From NCBI GenBank assembly GCA_965222725.1, contig OZ244969.1, positions 1,550,001 to 1,614,000 on the forward strand: DNA of 64,000 nt, in the 5' to 3' direction. The notes beneath the pieces are model-generated. The model worked only from the letters and a program-made list of their open reading frames with translations. It was not told where the DNA came from and searched no databases. Of the stretch, positions 1 through 10,018 are shown piece after piece; the stretch's first letter is position 1; each line of letters opens with the position of its first letter. Made by a program: the position numbers and the translations under genes. The stretch comes from GCA-2748575 sp965222725. GTDB lineage: Bacteria; Pseudomonadota; Gammaproteobacteria; Pseudomonadales; Ketobacteraceae.

Positions 1-105
1 ACACCTAAAAAAAATGTAGCATCGGTTGGTTTTTTTTGCGCTACAAAAAGTTACTTTTTTTAACTTTTATTAAAGAAAAGCGAAGAAATTGTTTGCGCGG
101 GATCA

Positions 106-1671
106 TTAATCGGCAAAATAGTGCTTCAGATACTCTTCAAAGCTGATGTCATCGGCCGCTTCGATGGCGTTTTGCTCTTCAAGCGAGGCTTTTGCCATGG
201 CCCTGAATTCATCAAGTCGTTCCTGAGACAGCGGGTGCGAACGAAAATACAGTTCGTGCTGCAGGGTCATTTCCATACTGAACTGGAAGAAGGACTGATT
301 TTTCTCTTTCAGGCGCTGAATAATCTGTGCCGAGGGGGTAAGGGCGGGATTTTTTACTTTTTCAATCTGTGCCGCGACGGCCTGGGAATAGAGGCTGGTC
401 TGATGGCTTTCATCAAACAGGCGGGCCACGTCATCGATTTTTTCCAGCAGTGCCAGGGACCAGTCACGGAAACGTACGCTGTCATCACCGCATTTCAGCA
501 ACAATGACGGATCACGGCCACGCAACACCATGGCTTCGCGGTTAAAGTCGATGCAATGCTGTTCACTGTCAGTGATTGCCGGGCTGGGTTGCAGCAAACA
601 GAACAGGGCAAACACATCCAGAAAACGCATTTGATGGGGGGATATACCCACCGGGCTGAAAGGATCCAGATCCACACAGCGCATTTCAATGTATTCCACG
701 CCACGGCGCGACAATGCCACGGTGGGGCGTTCCCCGCGCTGAGTGGTTTGTTTCGGGCGAATATTGCCGTAGTACTCGTTTTCGATCTGCAGAATATTGG
801 CGTTCAGCTGCCGGTATTCGCCATCTACTTTTACCCCGATTTCTTCATAGGGCGGATAGGGTGTGCGAATGGCGTGGGTAAGGGTGCTGACATATTCGTC
901 CAGGGAGTTATAGGACACGTTCAGACCCGACTGGGCATCGTTGTGATAGCCCAGATTACTCATGCGCAATGAGGTGCCATAGGGTGTGTGCAGGCTGGCA
1001 TTGTTGAGTGGCTCGAGCTGATGCTGGCGGCCTTTCAGAAACGACGGGCACACCGCCGGTGAGGCGCCAAACAGATACACCACCATACCCACATAACGCT
1101 GAAAATTGCGGATGATGTGAAAGTACTGTTCGGAAATAAAATCCTGCAGCGGTTGCTGGTCGCCACAGGCTGTCTGGTAGGCTTCCCAGAAACTCATGGG
1201 AAAGGAGACGTTGTAATGAATGCCGGCGATGGTTTGCATCAGGCGTCCGTAGCGATGCCACAGACCATGACGGTACACGTGCTTCATTTTTCCGCTGTTG
1301 GAGCTGCCGTATTCAGCAATGGGAATACTGAGTTCGTCTCCCATAATGCAGGGCATACTGCTGACCCAGAGCTTTTCTTCACCCATGCAGTGATACAGAA
1401 AACGGTGAATATCTTCCAGATAGGTGAGGGGCGACTGAATATCACTGAACACCGGCGTAATAAATTCCAGCAGGGATTCTGAATAGTCGGTGGTGATAGA
1501 CGGATGGGTCAGAGCCGAACCCAGGCAGGGTGGATGGGGCGTTTGCGCCAGATGGCCGTTGGGCTGAATCCTCAGGCTTTCCTTTTCCATGCCGCGCATC
1601 ATGTTGGGCAGGGTCTGGTAGAGTCCGGGGCTCTGAAGAATCGCGAGCTTTTCCTGAAAGTGATCTTGCAC
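106..1671 (-). CDS. gshA: Glutamate-cysteine ligase
   Basis: Catalyses the ATP-dependent joining of L-glutamate and L-cysteine, the first and usually rate-limiting step of glutathione synthesis in the cytoplasm. The 521-residue length matches the gammaproteobacterial GshA type (about 518 in E. coli). The family N-terminus is present, with MRGMEKESLRI near residue 25 and TDYSESLLEF near 62, as is the later segment VEYIEMRCVDLDPFSP. The start is a GTG at 1671; an AAGGA sequence lies 8 bases upstream, and no nearby ATG fits as well. The gene is followed on the same strand side by tex, as in pseudomonads, but each has its own spacing and they need not be one transcript. No gene is visible between the stop codon and the left window edge. 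Confidence 0.96.
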   Translation of the reverse strand: MQDHFQEKLAILQSPGLYQTLPNMMRGMEKESLRIQPNGHLAQTPHPPCLGSALTHPSITTDYSESLLEFITPVFSDIQSPLTYLEDIHRFLYHCMGEEKLWVSSMPCIMGDELSIPIAEYGSSNSGKMKHVYRHGLWHRYGRLMQTIAGIHYNVSFPMSFWEAYQTACGDQQPLQDFISEQYFHIIRNFQRYVGMVVYLFGASPAVCPSFLKGRQHQLEPLNNASLHTPYGTSLRMSNLGYHNDAQSGLNVSYNSLDEYVSTLTHAIRTPYPPYEEIGVKVDGEYRQLNANILQIENEYYGNIRPKQTTQRGERPTVALSRRGVEYIEMRCVDLDPFSPVGISPHQMRFLDVFALFCLLQPSPAITDSEQHCIDFNREAMVLRGRDPSLLLKCGDDSVRFRDWSLALLEKIDDVARLFDESHQTSLYSQAVAAQIEKVKNPALTPSAQIIQRLKEKNQSFFQFSMEMTLQHELYFRSHPLSQERLDEFRAMAKASLEEQNAIEAADDISFEEYLKHYFAD

Positions 1672-1811
1672 GAAATGGTTCCTTAATACGGCAAGCCAGC
1701 GGCGCTGTTACGGGTACCGGATCCGGCGTTAATGTGACCGGATTATGCGGTAATCGGGCTGATAAATAAATCGGTGTTCTGGATCAGTCTGTTTCGTGGC
1801 AAATTCGTGGC

Positions 1812-1837
1812 AAAAGGGGCGCCACCGGATGGCGCCC
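1812..1837 (-). terminator. Possible terminator of tex
   Basis: A perfect 8-bp stem (GGGCGCCA at 1817-1824, TGGCGCCC at 1830-1837, loop 5) lies just after the tex stop codon. On the minus strand it is followed by TTTTGCC, a weak T-tract, so termination may be partial. Confidence 0.5.
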
Positions 1838-1860
1838 GCAGCCTTTTCACCCCTTGCTTG

Positions 1861-4221
1861 TCAGAGGCGTTTTTTCGGTTTCATCTGCTTGGCGTTGGCA
1901 AACAGGTCGGCGAAGGTGCCGGTTTTGCCGTTATCGTTAGGTGCTTTGCCGGGCGCGCCCTTCTTGCCGCCGCCCTTGCCTTTCTGGCCCTGGGGCTTTT
2001 TCGCGGTGCGCGGTTTGGTGGGCCCGTTGGACAGAGTGCTGATGGTTTCGCCGGCCTCGTCATCCATGCGCATGCTTAATCCGATACGCTTGCGGGGAAT
2101 ATCGATTTCGATCACTTTGACCTGCACGATATCACCGGCTTTCACCACATCCCGCGGGTCTTTGACAAACTGGTTGGACAGGGCGGAAATATGCACCAGG
2201 CCATCCTGGTGAACACCGATATCAACAAAGGCACCAAAGTTGGTGACGTTGGTGACGGAGCCTTCCAGAATCATGCCGGGCTTGAGATCGCCAATGGTTT
2301 CCACCCCTTCCTTGAACTGGGCCATTTTGAATTCCGGGCGGGGGTCGCGGCCGGGTTTTTCCAGTTCCTGAATAATATCGGTGACCGTGGGCACACCGAA
2401 TTTTTCGTCGGTGTAGTCTTCTGCTTTCAGTGATTTCAAAAAGGCAATTTCACCGATCAGTGAATCCAGGGGGCGGTCATTGCCGGAAGCGATTTTTTGC
2501 ACTACCGGATAGGCTTCCGGGTGTACGGCGGAACGATCCAGCGGGTTGTCGCTGTTCATGACCCGTAAAAAGCCCGCCGCCTGTTCAAAGGTTTTATCTC
2601 CGAAGCGGGGCACCTGTTTCAGGGCTTCGCGGTTGGTGAAAGTGCCGTGCTGATTACGGAAGGTGACGATATTGCCGGCAATGGTTTTGTTTAAACCGGA
2701 GATCCGCGCCAGCAGCGGTTCGCTGGCGGTGTTCACGTCCACGCCCACGGCGTTCACACAGTCTTCCACGGCGGCATCCAGGGAGCGGGCCAGTTTGGAC
2801 TGGGAGACATCGTGCTGATACTGGCCTACGCCAATGGATTTGGGTTCGATTTTTACCAGCTCTGCCAGGGGATCCTGCAGGCGCCGGGCAATGGAGGCGG
2901 CGCCACGGAAGGAAACGTCCAGATCGGGGAATTCCCGGGCAGCAAATTCCGAGGCGGAATACACGGAAGCACCGGCTTCGTTCACCATGATTTTCTGGGC
3001 CTTGATCTGCGGATGCTGTTTCAGCAGATCGCCCGCCAGCTTGTCGGTTTCCCGGGAGGCGGTGCCGTTACCGATGCTGATCAGTTCCACATTGTGTTTG
3101 GCACACAGGGCGGCCAGCACGGCAATGGACTGGTCCCACTGGTTTTTGGGGGCGTGAGGAAAGATGGTGGTGTGGTCCACCAGCTGGCCGGTGGCATCCA
3201 CCACGGCCACCTTAACGCCGGTACGCAGGCCGGGGTCCAGGCCCATGGTGGCTTTCAGCCCGGCGGGGGCGGCCATTAACAGGTCTTTCAGGTTAGAGGC
3301 AAATACCCGGATGGCTTCCTCTTCGGCTTTTTCCCGCAGTTCGCCGAGCAATTCGCTTTCCATATGGGACAGCAGCTTCACTTTCCAGGTCCAGCGCACC
3401 ACTTCATTCAGCCACTTGTCGGCGGGGCGGCCGTCGGCACGGATATCAAAACGTTCGGCGATCATGGCTTCGCAGGGGTGGCGCTCTTCGTTTTCAATAT
3501 CGGGAAGGTCCAGGTTGATCTGCAGCACGCCTTCGTTACGGCCGCGGAACAGAGCCAGCGCCCGGTGGGAAGGGGTGTTTTTCAGGGCTTCATGGTGTTC
3601 GAAATAATCGCTGAATTTGGCGCCTTCCTTTTCCTTGCCGGCCACCACTTTGGCGTACACGTTGGCTTTGGCTGACAAATGATTGCGCAGGGTGCCCAAA
3701 AGTTCTGCATCTTCACTGAAGCGTTCCATCAGTATGTACTTGGCGCCATCCAGGGCGGCTTTGGCATCGCCGATCTTGTGTTCTTCGTTCAGGTATTTAA
3801 CCGCTTCGGCTTCGGGATCCAGTTCCGGGTTGGCAAACAGGTCATCGGCCAGGGGTTCCAGGCCGGCTTCGATCGCAATCTGGCCTTTGGTGCGGCGCTT
3901 GGGTTTGTAGGGCAGGTATAGGTCTTCCAGGCGGGTTTTGGTGTCGGCTTCCAGAATCGACTTTTCCAGTTCGGCGGTGAGCTTGCCCTGCTCCCCGATG
4001 CTTTTCAGAATGGTGTCGCGGCGTTCTTCCAGTTCCCGCAGATAACGCAATCGTTCTTCCAGGTTACGCAGCTGGGTGTCGTCCAGGCCACCGGTGGCTT
4101 CTTTCCGGTACCGCGCGATAAAGGGCACGGTGGCTCCCTCGTCCAGTAGTTTAATGGCGGCATTGACCTGGGCCTGGGCCACAGAAAGTTCGTTAGCGAT
4201 AGTGTCTGCGATTTTTGTCAT
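1861..4221 (-). CDS. tex: Tex-family RNA-binding transcription accessory protein
   Basis: Cytoplasmic nucleic-acid-binding protein of the Tex/YhgF family, linked in other bacteria to transcription processes and toxin gene expression. The 786-residue protein shows the family order: N-terminal helical Tex region (IARYRKEATGGLDD near 35), YqgF/RNase-H-like domain (GLDPGLRTGVKVAVVD near 330), helix-hairpin-helix part (VGVDVNTASEPLLARISGL near 490) and a C-terminal S1 domain (PGMILEGSVTNVTNFGAFVD near 650). The tail after the S1 domain is a low-complexity Lys/Gly/Pro stretch, common in Tex and likely RNA-contacting. ATG start at 4221 without a strong ribosome binding site. Tex next to ompR-envZ is a conserved arrangement; here about 7 kb of other genes separate them. 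Confidence 0.95.
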   Translation of the reverse strand: MTKIADTIANELSVAQAQVNAAIKLLDEGATVPFIARYRKEATGGLDDTQLRNLEERLRYLRELEERRDTILKSIGEQGKLTAELEKSILEADTKTRLEDLYLPYKPKRRTKGQIAIEAGLEPLADDLFANPELDPEAEAVKYLNEEHKIGDAKAALDGAKYILMERFSEDAELLGTLRNHLSAKANVYAKVVAGKEKEGAKFSDYFEHHEALKNTPSHRALALFRGRNEGVLQINLDLPDIENEERHPCEAMIAERFDIRADGRPADKWLNEVVRWTWKVKLLSHMESELLGELREKAEEEAIRVFASNLKDLLMAAPAGLKATMGLDPGLRTGVKVAVVDATGQLVDHTTIFPHAPKNQWDQSIAVLAALCAKHNVELISIGNGTASRETDKLAGDLLKQHPQIKAQKIMVNEAGASVYSASEFAAREFPDLDVSFRGAASIARRLQDPLAELVKIEPKSIGVGQYQHDVSQSKLARSLDAAVEDCVNAVGVDVNTASEPLLARISGLNKTIAGNIVTFRNQHGTFTNREALKQVPRFGDKTFEQAAGFLRVMNSDNPLDRSAVHPEAYPVVQKIASGNDRPLDSLIGEIAFLKSLKAEDYTDEKFGVPTVTDIIQELEKPGRDPRPEFKMAQFKEGVETIGDLKPGMILEGSVTNVTNFGAFVDIGVHQDGLVHISALSNQFVKDPRDVVKAGDIVQVKVIEIDIPRKRIGLSMRMDDEAGETISTLSNGPTKPRTAKKPQGQKGKGGGKKGAPGKAPNDNGKTGTFADLFANAKQMKPKKRL

Positions 4222-4396
4222 AGAATGATGTCTCGAACTGCTTGGATTCCTTAATGAACACCCGCGGCCGTGTCGGCATTTCAGCAGGGCGGGATGAAGG
4301 ATGAATGAACTATTGTCGGTGTCTGCGGATCATAAAAATCAGTGCCGGATTATAGCGTGCTTTGTCAGTGAACCAAGCCTTGTCTTTTAGCGGGTG

Positions 4397-6649
4397 TTAT
4401 GGCAGGCCGGGGCCCTTGGGCAGCGAGTTTTTCAGCCGCAGCATCACCGCCTGCATGGCGCGGTCAATCAGGGGCCCGCTTTCCAGCCGAATGGCTTTTT
4501 CTTCATGGATATACAGGGCCAGTTGATCCTTGGTGACAGCCTTGGCTTTGGCGCCGTAGCGGTTGGCAAAAATAAAGGAATCGTTGGCTCTGATTTTGCG
4601 AATCAGGCGGCAGCGGATAATGTGACCGTCCAGTTGCCGGAATTCGAACCAGTCGCCCACCTGGAAACCGCTCACCCGGCTGCGTAATTCACGAATGGTA
4701 TCCGGCGCTACCTTGCGTTTCACCAGCGGGCTGATAGGGGCGCTGTTCTGGCGATGGGTCAGGTCCACTTTGATGGTGTTGACCGGATTTTTGTCTCCCT
4801 TGTGGGACAGCATCTTGCTGTGAATCTGCCACAGGGCGGTCATGGTTTTTTCCGTATCGGCGGGGCTGTGGGCAATCTGTTCCAGACCCCCACGGATGCT
4901 TTCCAGCAGCTGGGGAATCATTTTCATCCAGCGTTGCCGCGCCTTGGGATCTGTGTGCATCTGCACGCTCCAGATCAGATCGTCGGCGGTTTTCAGGCCT
5001 TCACGCCAGTGGGCGGAACCGGTACCGAATTTCAGATGGGTTTGCAGCAGGAATTTTTGCCAGGGCTTTTCCAGAAACGCCAGTACCTCGGGGGGCAGTT
5101 CCTTGCCCTGAATGCGATCGTGAATCAGCTGGTCGATCTGCCGTTTGGCTGCATCGGCTTTTGCCCGGCCTTCCTCCGCATCGGCGGTGCGTTGCGCCAG
5201 GCGCTCGCTGCGTCTGGATTCGCCGTCCACGTAACCGTGGAATTCTTTTTCCAGTTGGGTGAACAGCTCAACGGACGGCTGCTCATTTTTAAGGATGGTT
5301 TTAACAATGGCTTCCACTTTCTGGTACAGGGGATCATTGCTGTAATTGCTGTTGGCATCCCAGCCCAGTGCTGCGTGGGCAATTTCGTTCAGCAGGCGAC
5401 GGGCCGGGTGCTGGTGGGAATCAAAAAATGCCTGATCGCGAATCGCCACTTTCAGAATAGGGATCTGCAACCGGCCGATCAGGGCCGCCATGGGAGAAGG
5501 GATATCCTGATCCAGAATAAATTCAAAGATCATATCCACTACATTAATGACATTGTCGTCCACCTGCTGCAGGCGGTTACCGGGATCATTCACATCGCCG
5601 GCTTTCAGCTTGCTGAACACTTCCTGGCGCACGGTGAGCGGCGCCGGGGTTTCGCCGCTGAGGGGTTGCTGTTCCTGCTGGTATTGCAGGGAGTTCAGCC
5701 AGTCGAACAGGGCTTTCTGGTTCAGTGAGGGTTTGCCCGGATCCGTCTGGATATACACGGACTCTTCCTGCAGGTTGGCGCTGGCCGCCAGCAGGCTTTG
5801 CAGGGTTTCAAAGCGCACCGGCTCGCCGCTGGCCTGGTCTGCGCTGCCATAGCTTGCGGGGGAACCCTGGTTATCAGCCGCTGATGCCTTTTCCTGAGGC
5901 TGCCCTGGTTCGGGTTTGTCTTTATCCTGCGTGTTGCCGGGATCGGCGTCGTCCACCTGGTTGACGCTGCTGCGGGACAGGGTGGCGCGAATATCCGGCA
6001 AGACGCCGGCATTGATCAGAATCTGGTTGGCATCAAACAATACCTCGTCCAGGCCCCGCAGCACGTAGCGCTCAAATTCCTTGTAGAAAATCAGCCGGAT
6101 CTTGATATCCAGTTCAATATCCTGAGTGGCCTGGGTAAAGGCGCGCACTACCTGTTTGGGGTCCAGCGGGTTGGTATCTTCACTGGCGGCGTCGTGGGGC
6201 AGAAAGGTGTTCAGGCGGGTGTTCAGTTGCAGCAGGGCGGCAGGAAAGTCACAGCGGGCGCGGTGCACCATGTTGTTCACGGCCACATCCACTTCCATTT
6301 CGTCGGTGTCCACCAAAGCCAGGGTTTCCGCTTCCAGTTCTGCATGGGACACACCCTGGTACTCCCGGTCTCGCAGGCGCTGGAAACCGTTTTCCAGACT
6401 CTGGCGGAATACCTGTTCCGAGCCGGCGCGATGCAGGCGGATGTCCCGCATGGATTCAAAATAGAGGGATTGTTCGCTGTTGTTGTAGGCCCGGTCGGCC
6501 AGGTCGAACAGGGTGTCGTCGATATGCTCGTACATATCCGCCAGCAGCGCGCACAACTGGGCCACCGAGCGGGTAGCGATGTTGTCTACCAGCGCCGGGG
6601 ATACCTTACCGGTCTGTTGAGTCGTTTGCTTAGCGTCTGTAACGTCCAT
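4397..6649 (-). CDS. DUF1631 family protein
   Basis: A 750-residue, probably cytoplasmic protein of the DUF1631 family, found in many gammaproteobacteria and of unknown function. It has no signal peptide or membrane segment. The sequence is mostly helical and acidic, with a Gln/Pro/Ser-rich, low-complexity linker around residues 235-275. The C-terminal 100 residues (FQVGDWFEFRQLDGHIIRCR, then FANRYGAKAKAVTKDQLALY) look like a small beta-barrel of the PilZ kind, which would suggest nucleotide or protein binding; this is inference. The ATG at 6649 has AAGGAAA directly upstream. It lies between the efflux operon and tex, transcribed with both; gaps of about 175-195 bases on each side suggest separate transcription. 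Confidence 0.85.
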   Translation of the reverse strand: MDVTDAKQTTQQTGKVSPALVDNIATRSVAQLCALLADMYEHIDDTLFDLADRAYNNSEQSLYFESMRDIRLHRAGSEQVFRQSLENGFQRLRDREYQGVSHAELEAETLALVDTDEMEVDVAVNNMVHRARCDFPAALLQLNTRLNTFLPHDAASEDTNPLDPKQVVRAFTQATQDIELDIKIRLIFYKEFERYVLRGLDEVLFDANQILINAGVLPDIRATLSRSSVNQVDDADPGNTQDKDKPEPGQPQEKASAADNQGSPASYGSADQASGEPVRFETLQSLLAASANLQEESVYIQTDPGKPSLNQKALFDWLNSLQYQQEQQPLSGETPAPLTVRQEVFSKLKAGDVNDPGNRLQQVDDNVINVVDMIFEFILDQDIPSPMAALIGRLQIPILKVAIRDQAFFDSHQHPARRLLNEIAHAALGWDANSNYSNDPLYQKVEAIVKTILKNEQPSVELFTQLEKEFHGYVDGESRRSERLAQRTADAEEGRAKADAAKRQIDQLIHDRIQGKELPPEVLAFLEKPWQKFLLQTHLKFGTGSAHWREGLKTADDLIWSVQMHTDPKARQRWMKMIPQLLESIRGGLEQIAHSPADTEKTMTALWQIHSKMLSHKGDKNPVNTIKVDLTHRQNSAPISPLVKRKVAPDTIRELRSRVSGFQVGDWFEFRQLDGHIIRCRLIRKIRANDSFIFANRYGAKAKAVTKDQLALYIHEEKAIRLESGPLIDRAMQAVMLRLKNSLPKGPGLP

Positions 6650-6844
6650 TTTCCTTGCTACTGCTGACTGCAGGTGTCAGACAATTATCCTCAGTATGGC
6701 CACACAGTGTCGAGAAGTTTGTGTCGAAAAATTTTACCCTGAAATAATGACAGGTCTGCGCCTGTCCGACAAATGACAGGCCGATCAGGAAAAGGGCGAA
6801 TAAAAAATAACCAGAAATAGCCTGTGCAGCCGGGCTGGCTACGG

Positions 6845-9800
6845 CTAAATGTTAGCCGATTCAGGGGCTTGAAAGTGTGATTTGATTCCAAGTCTGGTGC
6901 GGGCGTTTTCCAGAAACACCAGCATGGCGGGTATAAAAAACAGAATCAGAAAGGTGCCGTAGGCCAGGCCGAACACAATACTGATGGCCATGGGGATCAG
7001 AAACTGGGCCTGCAGCGAGGTTTCGAACAGAATCGGCAGCAGCCCGGCGATAGTGGTGAGCGAGGTCAGCAACACCGCCCGGAAGCGGGCGCAGATAGCA
7101 TTGGTAATGGCCTCGTAAACGGCCTGGCCCTTGGCGCGCAGCTGGGAATAGAAGGTAATGAGGACAATGGAATCATTGATAACAATACCGGAAAGCCCGA
7201 ACAGCCCCATCAGCGAAAACATGGACAGATGCTTGCCCATAATAAAGTGACCCAGAATGGCACCGGTCAATCCCAGGGGAATGGCACTCATCACTGCCAG
7301 TGGCCAGCTGTAGGAGGCGAACACCCAGGCCAGCACAATATAGATCAGGGTGAGCCCGATCAGCATGCCGATCTTCATATCATCCAGGGTTTCCTGTTGA
7401 TCCACGGCACGGCCTTCCAGCCCCAGTTTGATGCCGTACTTCTGGCGCAGTTGCGGGAATACGTTTTCCGCCAGTTCATCGCGCACTTCGTTGGCGTTCA
7501 CCAGTGTTTCGTCTATGTCGGCACTGACGGTGGTGTTGAGCCGGGTATCCGTATGGCTGAGTACTTCAATCCCCTGACGGGAGCGGAAGGCCACCACATT
7601 GTTCAGTGGTGTGGTTTCGCCGCTGGCCAGAACCACCGGGAAAGTTTCCAGGGTTTTCAGCTGGTCCCGTTCCGATTCCGGCAGCGACACTTTCACTTCA
7701 ATTTCTTTATCCCGTTCATGAAAAATCTGGGCGATGTTGCCATCGAACGCCGAGCGCAGTTGCTGGCCAATGGATTCAATGGACAGCCCCAGCTTGCGTC
7801 CGGTGGGCGTGAGTTCGTAAATCAGTTGTTCCTTGCCGTAGGGCAGGTCGTCTTCAATATTGGCCACGCCATTGAACTTGGCCAGGGCGGTTTGCAGTTC
7901 TTCTGATGCGGCTTTCAGGGATTCAATGTCGTTACCCACCAGGCGGTAAGCAATGGGTGGTCCGCCAGGCCCCATTTCGCGCTGGCTGATTTTGAATTTG
8001 TTCACACCGGGGGGAATCACCACGTTTTTCCGCCAGGCCTGCATAAATTCCGCGTTGCTGACGGCGCGTCGGCCGGACATCAGATCCACAATCACCGACC
8101 CTCTTTCCGGCGCGATTTCCGCACCGGCGCCGGCACCGGAATTAAAGTAGGAACGGTTATGGTAGCCGATGGAAATGTTCACCATATTGCCGCCAAACTG
8201 CTGATTGGTGGCCTCCAGGGATTCTTCCATATGCAGGATGAAGTCCGATACGTCCTGTTCCGGTGTGCCGGGGTGGAACTCCACACTGGCCCGGATGGAG
8301 TTGCCATCGATGGTGGGAAAAAAGGTAAATTTCAAAAAGCCACTGAAGGCCAGTGACAAAGCCAGGGCAAACAGGCTCAGGCCAATCACAATCACGGTGC
8401 CGCGGTACTGAATGGCCAGCTCCACCACCGGACGCAATCTGTTTTCCCGAAACGCCTGAAAGCGACGATCAAACTTTGCATGCAGGCTGTTGGGGTTGTC
8501 CTCTTTTTTGGCCCGTTTGAAACTGTGCAACAGGTGCCCGGGCAGAATCAGAAAACACTCCACCACAGACGCAATAATCATGCAGATGATTACGGTGGGC
8601 AGTTCAAACATGATTTTGCCCATAATGCCCCCCACCATGGTGAGTGGCAAAAACGCAGCAATTGTCGTTAAGGATGAAGACACCACCGGTGCCAGCATGC
8701 GCCGCGCGCCCCCGATGGCCGCCATGGCAGGGGGCTCACCCATTTCTTTGTGGGTGAGGGTGTCTTCCCCCACCACAATGGCATCATCAACAATAATGCC
8801 CAGCGCCATGATCAGGGCAAACAGGCTGATCATGTTAATGGAGCCGCCGACAAAATAGAGAATGGCCAGAGTCGCCATAAAGGCAACGGGTATGCCCACC
8901 GTTACCCAGAATGCCACCCGCACATTCAAAAACAGAAAGAGCACGCCCACCACCAGCAACAAACCACCGGCGCCATTGGTGACCAGCAACCGGATGCGTT
9001 CCCGCAAATGTTTGTAGCGCTCGTTGTAGGGGTGAACGGTTACCCCTTCCGGTAGCGTGGGGCGCACGTCGTCCAGCCAGGCATTAAAAATATCGGCCAT
9101 TTTTAACGTATCGTCCGCGTCGGTACGCATCAGAATCAGTTCAATGGCGGGCTGGCCTTTCCAGGTAATGTAGGGTTCGTCTTCTACCGGGCGCCGTTCA
9201 ATATGGGCAATGTCCCCCAGGCGTAACAGGCGGCCCTTGCTGTCGGTCATGATCGGCAGGTTTTCAAAACCCAGCACTCTTTTTTGCTGGCTCAGGCTGC
9301 GCACCTGTTTGGAAACGGCATCCTGGGCGGCGGTGCCGGCGGGAATGTTGCGACTGTTTTCCCGCACCAGCTGGGCAATCTGCCCCAGGGATAGACCCGT
9401 TTGGGTGAGCACTTCCGAGGGCACTTCAATGGCAATTTCTTCTGTGGGCAATCCCACAAAATTTACCTTGCTGATGCCGCGGTCCAGTAACTGGTCCTCG
9501 AACTTGCGGGCCAGGTGATCCAGTTCTTCCAGGGTATGGTCGCCGGTAATCAATAAATTGGCGATGGGGGTGTAGCGTTCGATTTGCTGAATAATGGCCC
9601 GCTCTGCCTGTTCCGGCAGATTGCGGATGGTTTCCACCCGTTGTTTGACTTTATCCAGCACGCGATCGGTTTTGGCATCATCATTCAGTTCCAGAATAAT
9701 GGACGCCGAGCCCTGCTTGCTGGTGGAAGTCATTTTCTTTACTTCCGTCAGCGATGCCAGTTCCTGTTCGATGGGCGTAGTGATGGAGTCTTCCACATCT

Positions 9801-10018
9801 TCGGCACTGGCACCGCTCCACACCACATTGATGCTGATGTAATCCAGTTCGAACACAGGGAAAATCTGGGTGTTGAGTTTTTTCAGCGCCCAGAGACCTG
9901 CCAGAATAAACAGAAACATCAGCAGGTTTGCCGCCACCCGGTGGCTGGCAAATACCGCAATAATGCCGTGCTTTTCCGTTGCGCCGGGTTGCTGTTCAGG
10001 AGCCATTGACGGGGGCAT
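6845..10018 (-). CDS. RND efflux transporter permease subunit
   Basis: Inner-membrane proton-driven pump of the AcrB/HAE type, expected to work as a trimer with the adjacent adaptor and an outer-membrane channel. The 1057 residues fit the family. The first membrane helix (LLMFLFILAGLWALKK) is near residue 32; periplasmic loops follow TM1 and TM7. The TM4 motif GIIVDDAIVVGED carries the two aspartates of the proton relay. TM10 has GLFGLSGIVINDSIVL. The start at 10018 overlaps the adaptor's end by 23 bases, which suggests translational coupling; an internal ATG at 10006 is possible but has no visible binding site. No outer-membrane factor gene is near, so it probably uses a shared TolC-like channel. 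Substrate cannot be told from sequence. Confidence 0.93.
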   Translation of the reverse strand: MPPSMAPEQQPGATEKHGIIAVFASHRVAANLLMFLFILAGLWALKKLNTQIFPVFELDYISINVVWSGASAEDVEDSITTPIEQELASLTEVKKMTSTSKQGSASIILELNDDAKTDRVLDKVKQRVETIRNLPEQAERAIIQQIERYTPIANLLITGDHTLEELDHLARKFEDQLLDRGISKVNFVGLPTEEIAIEVPSEVLTQTGLSLGQIAQLVRENSRNIPAGTAAQDAVSKQVRSLSQQKRVLGFENLPIMTDSKGRLLRLGDIAHIERRPVEDEPYITWKGQPAIELILMRTDADDTLKMADIFNAWLDDVRPTLPEGVTVHPYNERYKHLRERIRLLVTNGAGGLLLVVGVLFLFLNVRVAFWVTVGIPVAFMATLAILYFVGGSINMISLFALIMALGIIVDDAIVVGEDTLTHKEMGEPPAMAAIGGARRMLAPVVSSSLTTIAAFLPLTMVGGIMGKIMFELPTVIICMIIASVVECFLILPGHLLHSFKRAKKEDNPNSLHAKFDRRFQAFRENRLRPVVELAIQYRGTVIVIGLSLFALALSLAFSGFLKFTFFPTIDGNSIRASVEFHPGTPEQDVSDFILHMEESLEATNQQFGGNMVNISIGYHNRSYFNSGAGAGAEIAPERGSVIVDLMSGRRAVSNAEFMQAWRKNVVIPPGVNKFKISQREMGPGGPPIAYRLVGNDIESLKAASEELQTALAKFNGVANIEDDLPYGKEQLIYELTPTGRKLGLSIESIGQQLRSAFDGNIAQIFHERDKEIEVKVSLPESERDQLKTLETFPVVLASGETTPLNNVVAFRSRQGIEVLSHTDTRLNTTVSADIDETLVNANEVRDELAENVFPQLRQKYGIKLGLEGRAVDQQETLDDMKIGMLIGLTLIYIVLAWVFASYSWPLAVMSAIPLGLTGAILGHFIMGKHLSMFSLMGLFGLSGIVINDSIVLITFYSQLRAKGQAVYEAITNAICARFRAVLLTSLTTIAGLLPILFETSLQAQFLIPMAISIVFGLAYGTFLILFFIPAMLVFLENARTRLGIKSHFQAPESANI

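Noticed and set aside
4754..5728. Open frame of about 324 codons on the plus strand
   Set aside because: Antisense to the DUF1631 gene, with no ribosome binding site or recognisable domain.
6749..6766. Small hairpin GACAGG / CCTGTC between the DUF1631 and efflux genes
   Set aside because: Only six pairs and no T-run on either strand.
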